Positions 16,981 through 25,580 of a stretch of 64,000 nt of DNA are shown piece after piece. Within the stretch, counting starts at the first letter, position 1. Each line of letters starts with the position of its first letter. Where the stretch lies: assembly GCF_001613365.1 (NCBI RefSeq), contig NZ_BDCF01000034.1:16458-80457 (forward strand), in the 5' to 3' direction. The notes beneath the pieces are model-generated. The model was not told the DNA's origin. It made no database searches and saw nothing but the letters and a program-made list of their open reading frames with translations. This DNA is from Nocardia xishanensis NBRC 101358 (lineage in GTDB: Bacteria; Actinomycetota; Actinomycetes; Mycobacteriales; Mycobacteriaceae). A program made the position numbers and the translations under genes.

Positions 16981-17982
16981 TCACACGGCCTGGGCCGAGA
17001 GCCAGCCGCGCCAGTCCGCGACGAAGTCGGCGCGGCCGATACCGAGCACTTCGCGTAGGACGCGATCCTCGCTCGCGGCGTCCTGTCGCTGCGCCGCGAG
17101 GCGCCGGTAGAGCTCGACGAGACGGCGTTCGTCGTACTTCTCGGCGACGAACGCGCTGGCCGACCATGCCTGCTCGTAAGACGCGACGGCGCTGCCGCCC
17201 GTGAACGCCGTGTCCGGGGGGAGGTCGTCGGGGAGCGTTCCGGTGCGCAGCGCCGCGTTGACCGTCGGCGCGATCTCGGCGAACCGATGACCTCGACCGC
17301 GGTGGGCGGCGTACTCGGCGAAGCCCTCCAGCATCCACTGCGGGGCGCCGTCGGCGGTCTCGGCACGCGCCGCGATATGGGTCAGCTCATGGCGAAGAAG
17401 CGTGCCCAATCCGTCGGCCGAGAGGCGATGCCCCGCGTCGGGGCTGAAGACCACCCGTTGACCGGTCGGCTCGCTGCCCCGCACGAACGGATCGGCCACC
17501 GAGGCCGCGGCGACCTCGGTGGGCATCTCGGCGCCCGCCCGCACCAGGGCGGCGAACTCCGACGGCGTCGCGGCGACCACGACGAGCGCCGACTGCGCCC
17601 ACTCCGGGCCCCACAGCTCGGTGATCGCGGCGGTGGCGCCGGGCAGTTCGCGGGCGAGCACCTCGAGCTCGGCGCGATGGCCGGGATGGCCGACCACCAG
17701 CGATTCCGTTGCGTCACCGCCGGGGACGCGGATCGACTCGATCGGGCCGAACGGCTCCATGGTGCGGCGCACGGCGGCCAGTCGAGGGTCGTCGGCGGGC
17801 GCTTGGCCCAGGCTCTCGGTCGAGGCGTCTTGGGCGGCGCGGATTTTCGGCAGTGCCAACTTGGGCGCCATGGCCAATGCGCAGCACAGGCCCGTCAACA
17901 GGGTGACCATTCCGACGGTGAGTACGAACTGACACCGCCCTTTGGCCATGCACCAGCCGCGTGCCCGTCGCCAACCCTCCAT
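16981..17982 (-). CDS. Membrane-anchored putative zinc metallopeptidase (HExxH)
   Basis: A 333-residue protein with one N-terminal transmembrane segment (residues 18-40) and an extracytoplasmic domain. HELTHIAA (near residue 200) is an HExxH zinc motif, and EGFAEYAA about 23 residues later could give the third ligand, as in gluzincin-like peptidases of the MA clan. Substrate unknown. It starts 6 nt after the stop of the NlpC/P60 gene upstream, so the two are likely co-transcribed. It occupies the Rv2189c position between pimB and the peptidoglycan hydrolase; true orthology to Rv2189c was not established. Confidence 0.78.
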   Translation of the reverse strand: MEGWRRARGWCMAKGRCQFVLTVGMVTLLTGLCCALAMAPKLALPKIRAAQDASTESLGQAPADDPRLAAVRRTMEPFGPIESIRVPGGDATESLVVGHPGHRAELEVLARELPGATAAITELWGPEWAQSALVVVAATPSEFAALVRAGAEMPTEVAAASVADPFVRGSEPTGQRVVFSPDAGHRLSADGLGTLLRHELTHIAARAETADGAPQWMLEGFAEYAAHRGRGHRFAEIAPTVNAALRTGTLPDDLPPDTAFTGGSAVASYEQAWSASAFVAEKYDERRLVELYRRLAAQRQDAASEDRVLREVLGIGRADFVADWRGWLSAQAV

Positions 17983-17988
17983 AGCGGA

Positions 17989-19053
17989 TCAGTATCGCCT
18001 AGCGGAGTGATACGGCGTCGACCCCATGGGCGCAACCGCCACCGGCACGCCGAAAGTGGAGGCGTGCAACATGAGTCCGTTGCCCGCGTAGATGCCGACA
18101 TGCGAGATGTCGGAATAGAAGAACACCACGTCACCGGGCTGCAGATCGCCCTTGGCCACGGGAGTGCCGTAGGACGCCTGCGCCGAACTGGTGCGCGGCA
18201 CGTTCTTGCCGACCTGTTTGAACGCCCACTGCACCAGGCCCGAGCAGTCGAACTGGTTCGGTCCGGTCGCGCCCCACACGTACGGGTCGCCGACGCGGGT
18301 GAGCCCGGCTGCCAGCGCGCTGGTCCCGCTGCCGGGGACGAGGCCCTGCAGCAGCGTGTCGCGATCGAAGCCGGGCGGGAACGGCGACCCGGCCAGCGCT
18401 GACTTGTCCTTGCTGGACAACGCGCCCCACGCCTCGACCACCTGAGCGACCGCGCCGCCCAGCTCGCTGCGCTTGCGTTCCAGATCGGCGCGCGTCTGGT
18501 CGGCCTTCTGGGCGGCGCCGCGGGCCGCGTCCGCAGCGGCGCGGGCGGCGGACTCGGCGGATTCGGCCGCGTCGGTGGCCTTCTTGAACTGGCGCAGCTG
18601 ATCGGTGGTCTGCGCGCTGAGCACATCCAGCGTCGACATCTGATCGAGCAGCTTCTGCGGGGAATCGCTGACCAGCACGGCGTACATCCGGTTGGTGCGC
18701 GCGCCCTGGTAGGCGGCGATCGCGGTGCGGTCGATGACCGGCTGGAATTTGCGCACCTCGGCGCGCGCGGCGTCGGCGACCTCGGTGGCCGCGGCCAGCT
18801 TGGCGTCGGCCTCCTGCTGCACGACGAGTTTGGCGTCGAGATCGGTCTGGACGGCCAGCGCCTGCTGATTCAGCTGCTCGGTTTGCCGGGAGAGATCGAC
18901 CATTCGCTGCACCGCTTCGGTCGCGGTCGTCGGCAACGCGACGGGGTCGGCGCCCGCGGGACCGCCCCCGTACAGAGCCGTCGCCAGCACTCCGGCCGCC
19001 AGCACCCCGCTCATCAGACGATTCGCGCGAAGTCTTCGGTGACCAGCTGTCAC
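17989..19053 (-). CDS. ripC: Secreted NlpC/P60 peptidoglycan endopeptidase with coiled coil (RipC-like)
   Basis: A 354-residue cell-wall hydrolase cutting stem peptides. After a signal peptide (cleavage near PAGADP) comes a long Ala/Gln/Asp-rich coiled coil (about residues 40-215) of the kind that mediates FtsEX control in RipC (Rv2190c). The C-terminal NlpC/P60 domain has catalytic Cys in DCSGLVQW, His in SHVGIY and His in MLHAST. GTG 19053 is the only start giving the full signal peptide. A 21-bp box at 19158-19178 is shared with the other NlpC/P60 gene. Confidence 0.88.
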   Translation of the reverse strand: MTAGHRRLRANRLMSGVLAAGVLATALYGGGPAGADPVALPTTATEAVQRMVDLSRQTEQLNQQALAVQTDLDAKLVVQQEADAKLAAATEVADAARAEVRKFQPVIDRTAIAAYQGARTNRMYAVLVSDSPQKLLDQMSTLDVLSAQTTDQLRQFKKATDAAESAESAARAAADAARGAAQKADQTRADLERKRSELGGAVAQVVEAWGALSSKDKSALAGSPFPPGFDRDTLLQGLVPGSGTSALAAGLTRVGDPYVWGATGPNQFDCSGLVQWAFKQVGKNVPRTSSAQASYGTPVAKGDLQPGDVVFFYSDISHVGIYAGNGLMLHASTFGVPVAVAPMGSTPYHSARRY

Positions 19054-19157
19054 TGGCGTGCCCCGTTCTCTCGTAATGCCGACTCGTGAAATCGAACGCG
19101 ACGCAGTCGCCCACGCGGCTCACGGAGACGGGTTCGGCGACTCTGCAACCCGCGGGT

Positions 19158-19178
19158 AGGTCTCATTTAGGTTACGAA
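19158..19178 (-). promoter_or_regulatory. Shared box upstream of NlpC/P60 gene 1
   Basis: Plus strand AGGTCTC-ATTT-AGGTTACGAA. The same pattern (AGGTCTC-n4-AGGTTACGAA) occurs at 19948-19968 before the second NlpC/P60 gene, at a similar distance from the start (105 versus 94 nt). A common promoter or activator site is likely. Confidence 0.6.
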
Positions 19179-19275
19179 ACGGCGGCGCCCGGTGTCCAGT
19201 GGAGAACGAACCGATCACGGCCGACGGGAAGAATCGAGCCAGGCCCCGCGCGGTGGCCCGGCTCGATTCGGCAGA

Positions 19276-19854
19276 TCAGAAGCGGCGCGCGCCCGCGACC
19301 GGCATCGACGAGATCGGGGCGATCTTGACCGGGGTGCCGGAGGTGGAGGCGTGGATGACGTTGCCGTCGCCCGCGTACAGGCCCGAGTGGCCGCCGCCGT
19401 AGAACGACACCAGGTCGCCGAGCTGCAGGTCGTCGAGCGAGACCGGGGAGCCCGCGGCGAGCTGGGCGCCGCTGGTGCGCGGCAGCTCCATGCCCGCCTG
19501 GCCGTACGACCACTGCACCAGGCCGGAGCAGTCGAAGGAGTTCGGGCCCGCGGCGCCGTAGACGTACGGTGCGCCGAGCTTGCTCATGGCGGCGTCGAGG
19601 GCGACCTCGCCGAGCGTCTTCTGGGGCGCGACGAACGGCAGCGGAGCGCCGGGCACCGTGCCGAGCTGCACGCCGGGGATCTCGGCCGGGATCGGGATCT
19701 CGTTCGGAACGTCGAACGTTCCGACGCCGGGGATGGTCACCGGCTGGGCCGACGCGGGAGCGGCGGGAAGGAGGAAGGCGCCGATGGTGGCAGCGCCGAC
19801 GGCTCCGGCGGCAACGGCACGCTGCGCCTGTCGCTTGACGGTGTTGGTCGCCAT
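19276..19854 (-). CDS. Secreted NlpC/P60 peptidoglycan endopeptidase (short form)
   Basis: A 192-residue secreted hydrolase. It has a Sec signal ending PASAQP near residue 36, a short Pro/Ile-rich linker, then a minimal NlpC/P60 domain with catalytic Cys in DCSGLVQW, His in GHSGLYAG and His in VIHAST. Unlike its downstream neighbour it lacks the coiled coil, so it would need no FtsEX-type partner. ATG 19854 starts the signal peptide. The two hydrolase genes are separated by 222 nt and each has its own shared upstream box, so they are probably co-regulated but separately transcribed. Confidence 0.88.
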   Translation of the reverse strand: MATNTVKRQAQRAVAAGAVGAATIGAFLLPAAPASAQPVTIPGVGTFDVPNEIPIPAEIPGVQLGTVPGAPLPFVAPQKTLGEVALDAAMSKLGAPYVYGAAGPNSFDCSGLVQWSYGQAGMELPRTSGAQLAAGSPVSLDDLQLGDLVSFYGGGHSGLYAGDGNVIHASTSGTPVKIAPISSMPVAGARRF

Positions 19855-19947
19855 GATGCGGTTACTTCCAATCTGCCCCACGACGCCACACCCGGTGGTG
19901 CAGCGGACTGCGTGCTGCCGCTCCGTTCGGGGGCGGCGGACTCCGTG

Positions 19948-19968
19948 AGGTCTCGAAAAGGTTACGAA
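19948..19968 (-). promoter_or_regulatory. Shared box upstream of NlpC/P60 gene 2
   Basis: Plus strand AGGTCTC-GAAA-AGGTTACGAA, the second copy of the box at 19158-19178. Read on the gene strand it contains TTCGTAACCT. It lies 94 nt upstream of the start codon. Confidence 0.6.
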
Positions 19969-20435
19969 CCCATCACGGTGTTTTGTAAAGCCCTGGGGAT
20001 CCGAAATGGCGATGCTCAACAATTTCCGCCATGCATATCTGCGAGGTATCTCACAGCAATCACGAAACGATAACGGCGGCCGGTTACCCGGCGGCGTCCG
20101 CCTCGTTACCCCCAACTGTCCCAGGTGGCGATGTGCTTCATGCGAGGTTTGCATGACCGGTATTTGCGCAGGTGGAGGCGCGCAAATCGGTGCTTGACAC
20201 GTCCTGAAACCGGACGCTCGCTCGGGTGCGTCCGGCAGCGCGACAGCATGCTCGGCACGGCCGACCGGCTGTACCGGACACGCCCGGGCTCTTATTCATT
20301 CGTGACAGAAATGTGATCTGGGTCTCTTTTGTGAGTTCTAGATCATTTCGGGGGTATCACAACGAAAACCTCGCGCGACAAATCGGACGAATGGCGCACG
20401 GTTCCGCGTGCCCGAAGTTTGTCGGACCCGGCCCC

Positions 20436-20441
20436 TACGCT
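20436..20441 (+). promoter_or_regulatory. -10 box of a leaderless promoter for the nuclease gene
   Basis: TACGCT ends 7 nt before GTG 20449. This spacing is the main reason for choosing that GTG over the TTG at 20419. Confidence 0.5.
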
Positions 20442-20448
20442 GCTCGCC

Positions 20449-22248
20449 GTGCCCGACCCCGTGCCGCGCCAGGCCGCCGCCAAGCAGCTGGCCTTCGACG
20501 AACTCGATACGCCGCTCTACGACACCACCTTCGTGGTCGTCGACCTGGAGACCACCGGCACCAGCGCGGACGGCGACGCCATCACCGAGATCGGCGCGGT
20601 CAAGGTGCGCGGCGGCGAGGTGCTCGGCGAGTTCGCGACGCTGGTGAACCCGGGCAGGGCGATACCGCCCGCGGTCGTGCACGTCACGGGCATCACCACC
20701 GCCATGGTCTACGCGGCCCCGCGCATCGAGTCGGTGCTGCCCGGGTTCCTGGAGTTCGCCGCGGGGGCGGTGCTCGTCGCCCACAACGCCCGGTTCGACA
20801 TGGCCTTCCTGCGGGCCGCCGCGGCGCGCAGCGAGACCGAGTGGCCAAAGGCGCCCGTGCTGTGCACGGTGAAACTGGCGCGGCGGGTGCTCGGCCGGGA
20901 CGAGGCGCCCTCGGTGCGGCTCGCGTCGCTGGCCCGGCTGCTCGGCGCGAGCACCCAGCCGACCCACCGCGCTCTCGATGACGCGCGCGCCACCGTCGAC
21001 GTGCTGCACGCGCTCATCGCCCGGGTGGGGAACCAGGGCGTGCACAGTCTCACCGAGCTGATGGATTACCTGCCCGACGTGAGTTCCGGGCAGCGCGCCA
21101 AGCGAGTACTGGCCACCGACCTGCCCGCCGCACCCGGCGTCTACCTCTTCCGCGGCCCTGGCGACGAAGTCCTCTATATAGGCACCGCGGTGAATCTGCG
21201 CCGCCGCGTGCGCAATTACTTCACCGGCTCGGAGACCAGGGGCCGGATGAAAGAGATGGTCGCGCTTGCCACCCGCGTCGACCACGTGGTGTGCGCGCAC
21301 GCGCTGGAGGCGGGCGTGCGCGAACTGCGGCTGCTCGTCGCGCACGCACCGCCCTACAACCGGCGTTCGAAATTCCCCAAGCGCGGATGGTGGCTCACCT
21401 TGACCGACGAGCCGTTCCCGCGCTTCGCCATCGTCCGCACACCGACTCGGGATGCGTTGGGGCCCTTCACCTCGCGCCTCGACGCCAGCGACGTCGCGGC
21501 CACCGTCGCCGAGCACGCCGGACTGCGCACCTGCACGGCGCGGTTGCCGCGCGAGGCCCGCCACGACTGCCCGCCCGCGGTGGTCGGCGGCTGCCCCGCG
21601 GCCACCCCTTCCGGAATCCCCATGAATACAAAGGAATACGCTTCGGCTCCGGACGCGGTCCGCGCGCTGTTCCGCGGCGATTCCGACGCCATCTTGAGCG
21701 CCATGCTCGACCGCATCGAAAGCCACTCCCGCGCCGAGCATTTCGAGGCCGCCGCGCGGTTGCGCGACCGCACCGTCACGGTGATCAGGGCGGTGCGGCG
21801 CACCCAGCGGCTGGCGGCCGTCGCCCGCATCGCCGAACTGGTCGCCGCGCATCCGGACGGCGCGGGCGGGTGGGAGTTCGCCGTCATCCGGTACGGCCGC
21901 CTCGCGGGATCCGGTGTGGCGCGCCGCGGCACGCCGCCGATGGCGATCGTGGAACAGATCGTCGCGGCGGCGGAGACGGTCGTCCCGGACGGGGTCGCCG
22001 ACGCACCGTCCGCCGAGGGCGGCTGCCCCGATCTCGTCGACGCGCCGCCGCTGCGTGGCGCTTCGCCGGAAGAGGCGGGGCTGATCGCTCGCTGGCTGGA
22101 GCGACCCGGCGTGCGGATCGTGCGCGGCACCGAGGGATATCGCGAGCCGCGCCGCGGCGCGGGCCGGTGGCTCGGCTGGGCCGAGGCGGCCGACGCCGCG
22201 GCGCGGACCCGATCCGCCGAGGCGGACTACGCCGACCGCCTAGGCTGA
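20449..22248 (+). CDS. DEDDh exonuclease fused to a UvrC-like GIY-YIG domain (Rv2191 type)
   Basis: A 599-residue two-nuclease protein. The N-terminal domain is a DnaQ-like 3'-5' exonuclease with metal ligands in VVDLETTG, HNARFDMAFL and HRALDDAR. The middle domain resembles the UvrC N-terminal GIY-YIG endonuclease (GVYLFRGPGDEVLYIG, then NLRRRVRNYF). A UvrB-binding-like helix pair (AEHFEAAARLRDR) follows. The fusion is typical of actinobacteria at this locus and suggests DNA repair, but its role is not established. It is followed 4 nt later by the Lrp-like gene, whose own -10 box overlaps this gene's stop codon. Confidence 0.88.
   Translation: MPDPVPRQAAAKQLAFDELDTPLYDTTFVVVDLETTGTSADGDAITEIGAVKVRGGEVLGEFATLVNPGRAIPPAVVHVTGITTAMVYAAPRIESVLPGFLEFAAGAVLVAHNARFDMAFLRAAAARSETEWPKAPVLCTVKLARRVLGRDEAPSVRLASLARLLGASTQPTHRALDDARATVDVLHALIARVGNQGVHSLTELMDYLPDVSSGQRAKRVLATDLPAAPGVYLFRGPGDEVLYIGTAVNLRRRVRNYFTGSETRGRMKEMVALATRVDHVVCAHALEAGVRELRLLVAHAPPYNRRSKFPKRGWWLTLTDEPFPRFAIVRTPTRDALGPFTSRLDASDVAATVAEHAGLRTCTARLPREARHDCPPAVVGGCPAATPSGIPMNTKEYASAPDAVRALFRGDSDAILSAMLDRIESHSRAEHFEAAARLRDRTVTVIRAVRRTQRLAAVARIAELVAAHPDGAGGWEFAVIRYGRLAGSGVARRGTPPMAIVEQIVAAAETVVPDGVADAPSAEGGCPDLVDAPPLRGASPEEAGLIARWLERPGVRIVRGTEGYREPRRGAGRWLGWAEAADAAARTRSAEADYADRLG
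22241..22246 (+). promoter_or_regulatory. -10 box of a leaderless promoter inside the nuclease gene end
   Basis: TAGGCT overlaps the last codons of the nuclease gene and ends 6 nt before ATG 22253. The Lrp-like gene may thus have its own leaderless transcript besides read-through. Confidence 0.45.
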
Positions 22249-22252
22249 CGGC

Positions 22253-22528
22253 ATGATTAACGCGATCGTGCTGATCCACGCCGACAACGGCCGTATCCCG
22301 GAGACCGCGCAGGCGGTCGCCGACACCGAAGGCGTTACGGAGGTGTACTCGTGCGCGGGCGATGTCGACCTGATCGCGATCGTGCGGGTGCGCGATCACG
22401 AGCAGGTCGCCGAGGTGGTGACGCACCGGATCGACAAGACGCCCGGCGTGCTGCGCACCACCACCCACATCGCGTTCAAGTCCTACTCGCGCGCCGACGT
22501 GGAGGCAGGTTTCTCGCTGGGGGAGTAG
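22253..22528 (+). CDS. Stand-alone Lrp/AsnC ligand-binding (RAM) domain protein
   Basis: A 91-residue protein consisting only of the effector-binding RAM domain of Lrp/AsnC regulators. No helix-turn-helix is present, so it cannot bind DNA like Lrp. It has the alternating beta-alpha-beta pattern beginning MINAIVLIHAD and the GDVDLIAIVRV core. Such proteins may bind amino acids or modulate full-length Lrp proteins. It lies between the nuclease gene and, convergently, a small secreted protein. Confidence 0.85.
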   Translation: MINAIVLIHADNGRIPETAQAVADTEGVTEVYSCAGDVDLIAIVRVRDHEQVAEVVTHRIDKTPGVLRTTTHIAFKSYSRADVEAGFSLGE

Positions 22529-22532
22529 CCGG

Positions 22533-22814
22533 TCAGACCGCCGTGACGGCCGAACCGGTGATCGAGCGGGATTCACCCGGCTGCAGCACGGCTACCGCGT
22601 CGCCCTGGCATTGGGCGTCGAGGTACACGTTGACGACGCGGTCGGTGTTGTTCTCCACGGAAAGCTCATCGGGATTGTCGGCGACCTGAACACAGCCCAC
22701 CAGGTCCTGGATCACCTTTCCGTTCACGACCAGGTCGTTCTGCTGGGCCGCGTTGGCGAGCGGCGCGGCGAACAGCATGGCCGCACCGGTGATTCCGAGT
22801 AGTGCGCGCTTCAT
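22533..22814 (-). CDS. Small secreted protein of unknown function
   Basis: A 93-residue precursor with a clear Sec signal peptide (MKRALLGITGAAMLFAAP, cleavage near ANAAQQ) and a mature part of about 70 residues with two cysteines (GCVQV and AQCQGD) that could form a disulfide. The mature domain is predicted to be beta-rich. AGGAG lies 6-7 nt before ATG 22814, a strong site. No family was recognised. It is convergent with the Lrp-like gene, leaving 4 nt between stops. Confidence 0.75.
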   Translation of the reverse strand: MKRALLGITGAAMLFAAPLANAAQQNDLVVNGKVIQDLVGCVQVADNPDELSVENNTDRVVNVYLDAQCQGDAVAVLQPGESRSITGSAVTAV

Positions 22815-23036
22815 AGTCAGCTCCTCACGTGTCGGACCGGACGGCGTGCCGACGCACGTCGGGACGCCGTGCCGGATGAGTGCACGGCGGTCCGGTGACC
22901 GCCGGGATCGTGATATGCGGACTCGTAGCCACGGGGAATCGCTGCGGCCGATCCGTCCCGCGCCGGGCCAGTCTAATCGGGTGTTACCTGCGAGGAAGGG
23001 GTTCGGCGACGCTCGGATCGAGCGTTTGCCAAATGT

Positions 23037-24098
23037 TCACCGATCGCCGAGCGTGTGCGAGAGCTTGGCCCAGCTGTCCAGCAGCGCCGCCGCGTGACCA
23101 CCGTCGATCGTGGCCGCCGCGCGCTCGATCGCGGCCGCCAGCGCGTCGTGCACGTCGGCCTCGGGATCGCCGATTCCGCGCGACAGGTCGTAGGCGACGA
23201 TCGCGGCGGCCGAGTTCACCAGCACCGCGTCGCGCACGGGGCCCGGCGCGCCGGCGAACACCGACCGCGCGACACCGGCGTTGACCTCCGCGTCACCGCC
23301 GCGCAGCGCGTCCAGCTCGACGCGCGGGATGCCGAGGCGGGTCGGGTCGATGGTGGCTCGGCGTTGACGGCCGCCCGATACCACCCAGACGTCGGTGGTA
23401 TCGGAGGTGGTGATCTCGTCGAGGCCGTCGTTGCCGCGCACCACGAGGGCGCTCGCCCCGCGCTCGGCGAACACGCCCGCGATCACCGGAAGAAGTTCGG
23501 GGAAGGCGCAACCCACGAGTCCGGCCCGCGGCTGCGCTGGGTTGGTCAGCGGGCCGAGCACGTTGAAGACGGTCGGAATGCCGATTTCCTTGCGCGCCGG
23601 GCCCGCGAAGCGCAGGGCGGGGTGGAACAGCGGCGCGAAGCAGAATCCGATCCCGACCTCGCGGACGCACTGCGCGACCGACTCGGGACCGAGGGTGAGC
23701 CGCACGCCGAGCGCCTCGAGCACGTCGGCGCCGCCGCTCTTGGACGAGGCCGCCCGATTGCCGTGCTTGACCACGGGAACGCCCGCCGCGGCCACCACGA
23801 CCGAGGACATGGTGGAGATGTTCACCGAACCGGACCGGTCGCCGCCGGTGCCGACGATGTCGACCGCGTCGCCGTCGATGTGCACGAGGCGGGCGTGCGA
23901 GAGCATGCCGGACGCCATGCCGGAGAGCTCGGCGGGCGTCGGCCCCTTGATCTTCATCGCGACGCCGAAGGCCGCGATCTGCGCCTGCGTCGCGTTGTCG
24001 GTGAAGATCTCGTCGATGACCCACGCCGTGTCGTCCGCGGCCAGGTCGCCACCGTCGGCGAGGGTTCCGAGCACCTGGGGCCAGCTGCGCACGCTCAT
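23037..24098 (-). CDS. trpD: Anthranilate phosphoribosyltransferase
   Basis: Second step of tryptophan synthesis: transfers phosphoribosyl from PRPP to anthranilate. The 353-residue product has the PRPP loop DIVGTGGDRSGSVNIST near residues 80-97, the substrate site KHGNRAASSKSG, and the metal-binding DE pair in GNDGLDEITT. ATG 24098 (starting MSVRSWPQ) has GGGAG about 8 nt upstream. As in M. tuberculosis (Rv2192c) it lies near ctaE, away from any trp operon. With trpF at 10 kb, this gives two dispersed trp genes in the window. Confidence 0.95.
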   Translation of the reverse strand: MSVRSWPQVLGTLADGGDLAADDTAWVIDEIFTDNATQAQIAAFGVAMKIKGPTPAELSGMASGMLSHARLVHIDGDAVDIVGTGGDRSGSVNISTMSSVVVAAAGVPVVKHGNRAASSKSGGADVLEALGVRLTLGPESVAQCVREVGIGFCFAPLFHPALRFAGPARKEIGIPTVFNVLGPLTNPAQPRAGLVGCAFPELLPVIAGVFAERGASALVVRGNDGLDEITTSDTTDVWVVSGGRQRRATIDPTRLGIPRVELDALRGGDAEVNAGVARSVFAGAPGPVRDAVLVNSAAAIVAYDLSRGIGDPEADVHDALAAAIERAAATIDGGHAAALLDSWAKLSHTLGDR

Positions 24099-24152
24099 TC
24101 CATTTCTCCCGTCACACCGGTCCTCCACCAGTTCTGTGTGAGCAGCCTAGTT

Positions 24153-24255
24153 GGCGCGGTCGGGCGAAGCCCGTCGATAGTCCCGCGCATGTCCGGAGCG
24201 CGGGGCGGAGGTACGCCTGATCGGCGCGGCAGGGCGAAGTCCGTCGTTCCTCGCA
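24153..24255. repeat. Imperfect direct repeat upstream of trpD
   Basis: Two similar segments, 24153-24187 and 24222-24255, share GGCGCGG-n2-GGGCGAAG-n-CCGTCG. The gap between trpD and the unknown gene (24099-24280) holds nothing else recognisable. A related GGCGAAGCCC-n-ATAG element occurs near 29408. Confidence 0.4.
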
Positions 24256-24280
24256 CGGCCGAAACGTAGCCGGAGGACGC

Positions 24281-24691
24281 CTAATGGCCCGGTTGCAGGA
24301 CGTCCCAGCCGTCGGCGAATCCGTCGTGGCGCTGAGCCAGCCCGGCCATCCGCGATTTCTCCGGCGCGCAGTGCAACGCGTCGACGATTTGCACGCGCTG
24401 GAGGATCAGCGCCCGCAACTCGTCCGATGACGCGGCGGTGGGCGGCGCAGGCGCGTACCCGTCCTGCGCCGCGATCTCGCACACCCGCTCGACCTGCGCC
24501 GCCGGAATCCGCAGGTGATGGCGCAGCACCGCGGGCGCGTCCTCGATCAGCCCCTCGGCCCTGTCCAGCACGGCCGAGCACGACTCGGCGTCCTCGAAAC
24601 CCGCCGCGACCACCACCAGATCCGCACGGTCCACGTCGAGCCGCGCCGGTGCGGTGCGCCCGAACAGCCGCCGCCAGATTCGCGGTGCCAC
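24281..24691 (-). CDS. Hypothetical protein divergent from ctaE
   Basis: A 136-residue soluble protein of no recognised family. It begins with a basic stretch (APRIWRRLFGR) and continues as Asp/Glu/Ala-rich helices, with three cysteines and no membrane segment or signal peptide. It is likely real: GAGGAGG lies about 5 nt before GTG 24691, codon use matches its neighbours, and a conserved small gene often sits upstream of ctaE. It runs away from ctaE, sharing the 216-bp region between. No function can be assigned. Confidence 0.6.
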   Translation of the reverse strand: MAPRIWRRLFGRTAPARLDVDRADLVVVAAGFEDAESCSAVLDRAEGLIEDAPAVLRHHLRIPAAQVERVCEIAAQDGYAPAPPTAASSDELRALILQRVQIVDALHCAPEKSRMAGLAQRHDGFADGWDVLQPGH

Positions 24692-24894
24692 ATCCGCCTC
24701 CTCGTCTCAGCTTCTACTTACTCTCGCCTGCCATCATGGCCGCGTCCGCGCAGGTCGGCGCGTCCGGTTCGGCGGTGTCTCGCCGAGGTGCGGACGGGCG
24801 ACTCCGATGCCGTCGGGACCCGGTCCGTCCGTGCGTTTTCCGACACGGACGGCCAAGTTTCGTACCCGGCTACTGCTGTCGTACTACGACGAGT

Positions 24895-24900
24895 CATACT
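24895..24900 (+). promoter_or_regulatory. -10 box of a leaderless ctaE promoter
   Basis: CATACT ends exactly 7 nt before the ctaE GTG (24908). There is no Shine-Dalgarno sequence in the spacer (TAGCCCC). Confidence 0.5.
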
Positions 24901-24907
24901 TAGCCCC

Positions 24908-25519
24908 GTGACGACCGCAGTAGGGACCCCAGGATCGGCCATTACCCAGCGTGTGCACTCGCTGAACCGGCCCAACATGGTCAGCGTCGGTACCATCATC
25001 TGGCTGTCGAGCGAGCTGATGTTCTTCGCCGGCCTCTTCGCCATGTACTTCGTCGCGCGAGCCCAGGCCCACGGCAACTGGCCGCCGGAACCGACCGAGC
25101 TGAACCTCAAGCTCGCCGTGCCGGTCACGGCCGTGCTGGTCGCGTCGTCGTTCACCTGCCAGATGGGTGTATTCGCCGCGGAGAAGGGCGACGTGTTCGG
25201 CCTGCGCCGCTGGTACGTCCTCACCTTCCTGATGGGCGCGTTCTTCGTCGGCGGCCAGGGCTACGAGTACTACCACCTGGTCCACGAGGGCACCTCGATC
25301 TCGAGCAGCGCCTACGGTTCGGTGTTCTACATCACCACCGGTTTCCACGGTCTGCACGTCATCGGTGGTCTGATCGCCTTCATCTTCCTGCTGATCCGGA
25401 CCAAGGTGAGCAAGTTCACCCCGGCGCAGGCCACCGCTGCGATCGTCGTCTCGTACTACTGGCACTTCGTCGACATCGTGTGGATCGGGCTCTTCGCCAC
25501 GATCTACTTCGTCCGATAG
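24908..25519 (+). CDS. ctaE: Cytochrome c oxidase subunit III
   Basis: A 203-residue membrane subunit of the aa3 oxidase with five predicted helices, the short form typical of actinobacteria. Family positions visible include SSELMFFAGLFAMYF in the first helix, the conserved Glu of QGYEYYHLV, and FHGLHVIGG and YYWHFVDIVWIGLF toward the end. GTG 24908 gives the usual family start and length. It opens the ctaE-qcrCAB operon (61 nt to qcrC), so oxidase and bcc genes are expressed together. Confidence 0.95.
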   Translation: MTTAVGTPGSAITQRVHSLNRPNMVSVGTIIWLSSELMFFAGLFAMYFVARAQAHGNWPPEPTELNLKLAVPVTAVLVASSFTCQMGVFAAEKGDVFGLRRWYVLTFLMGAFFVGGQGYEYYHLVHEGTSISSSAYGSVFYITTGFHGLHVIGGLIAFIFLLIRTKVSKFTPAQATAAIVVSYYWHFVDIVWIGLFATIYFVR

Positions 25520-25580
25520 CCAGCGGGTCAGCCCCGAACCTTTTGCACAAGTCGGTTCCGTCTACTCCAAAGGGACACAG

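Larger units (their letters stand above)
19855..20448. promoter_or_regulatory. Divergent intergenic region between NlpC/P60 gene 2 and the nuclease gene
   Basis: 594 bp without a convincing gene. It holds the NlpC/P60 box (19948-19968) and an 8-bp inverted repeat ATTTGCGC / GCGCAAAT (20162-20169, 20180-20187). A TTGACA hexamer (20194-20199) lies on the plus strand, and an AT-richer stretch runs around 20283-20360. The short reading frames here lack ribosome binding sites and family features. A c-di-AMP riboswitch, often found before such hydrolases, was looked for and not recognised. Confidence 0.4.

Noticed and set aside
19855..20100. c-di-AMP (ydaO-type) riboswitch before the NlpC/P60 gene
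   Set aside because: The conserved core of that class could not be found on the gene strand; only the 21-bp box and ordinary GC-rich leader are visible.
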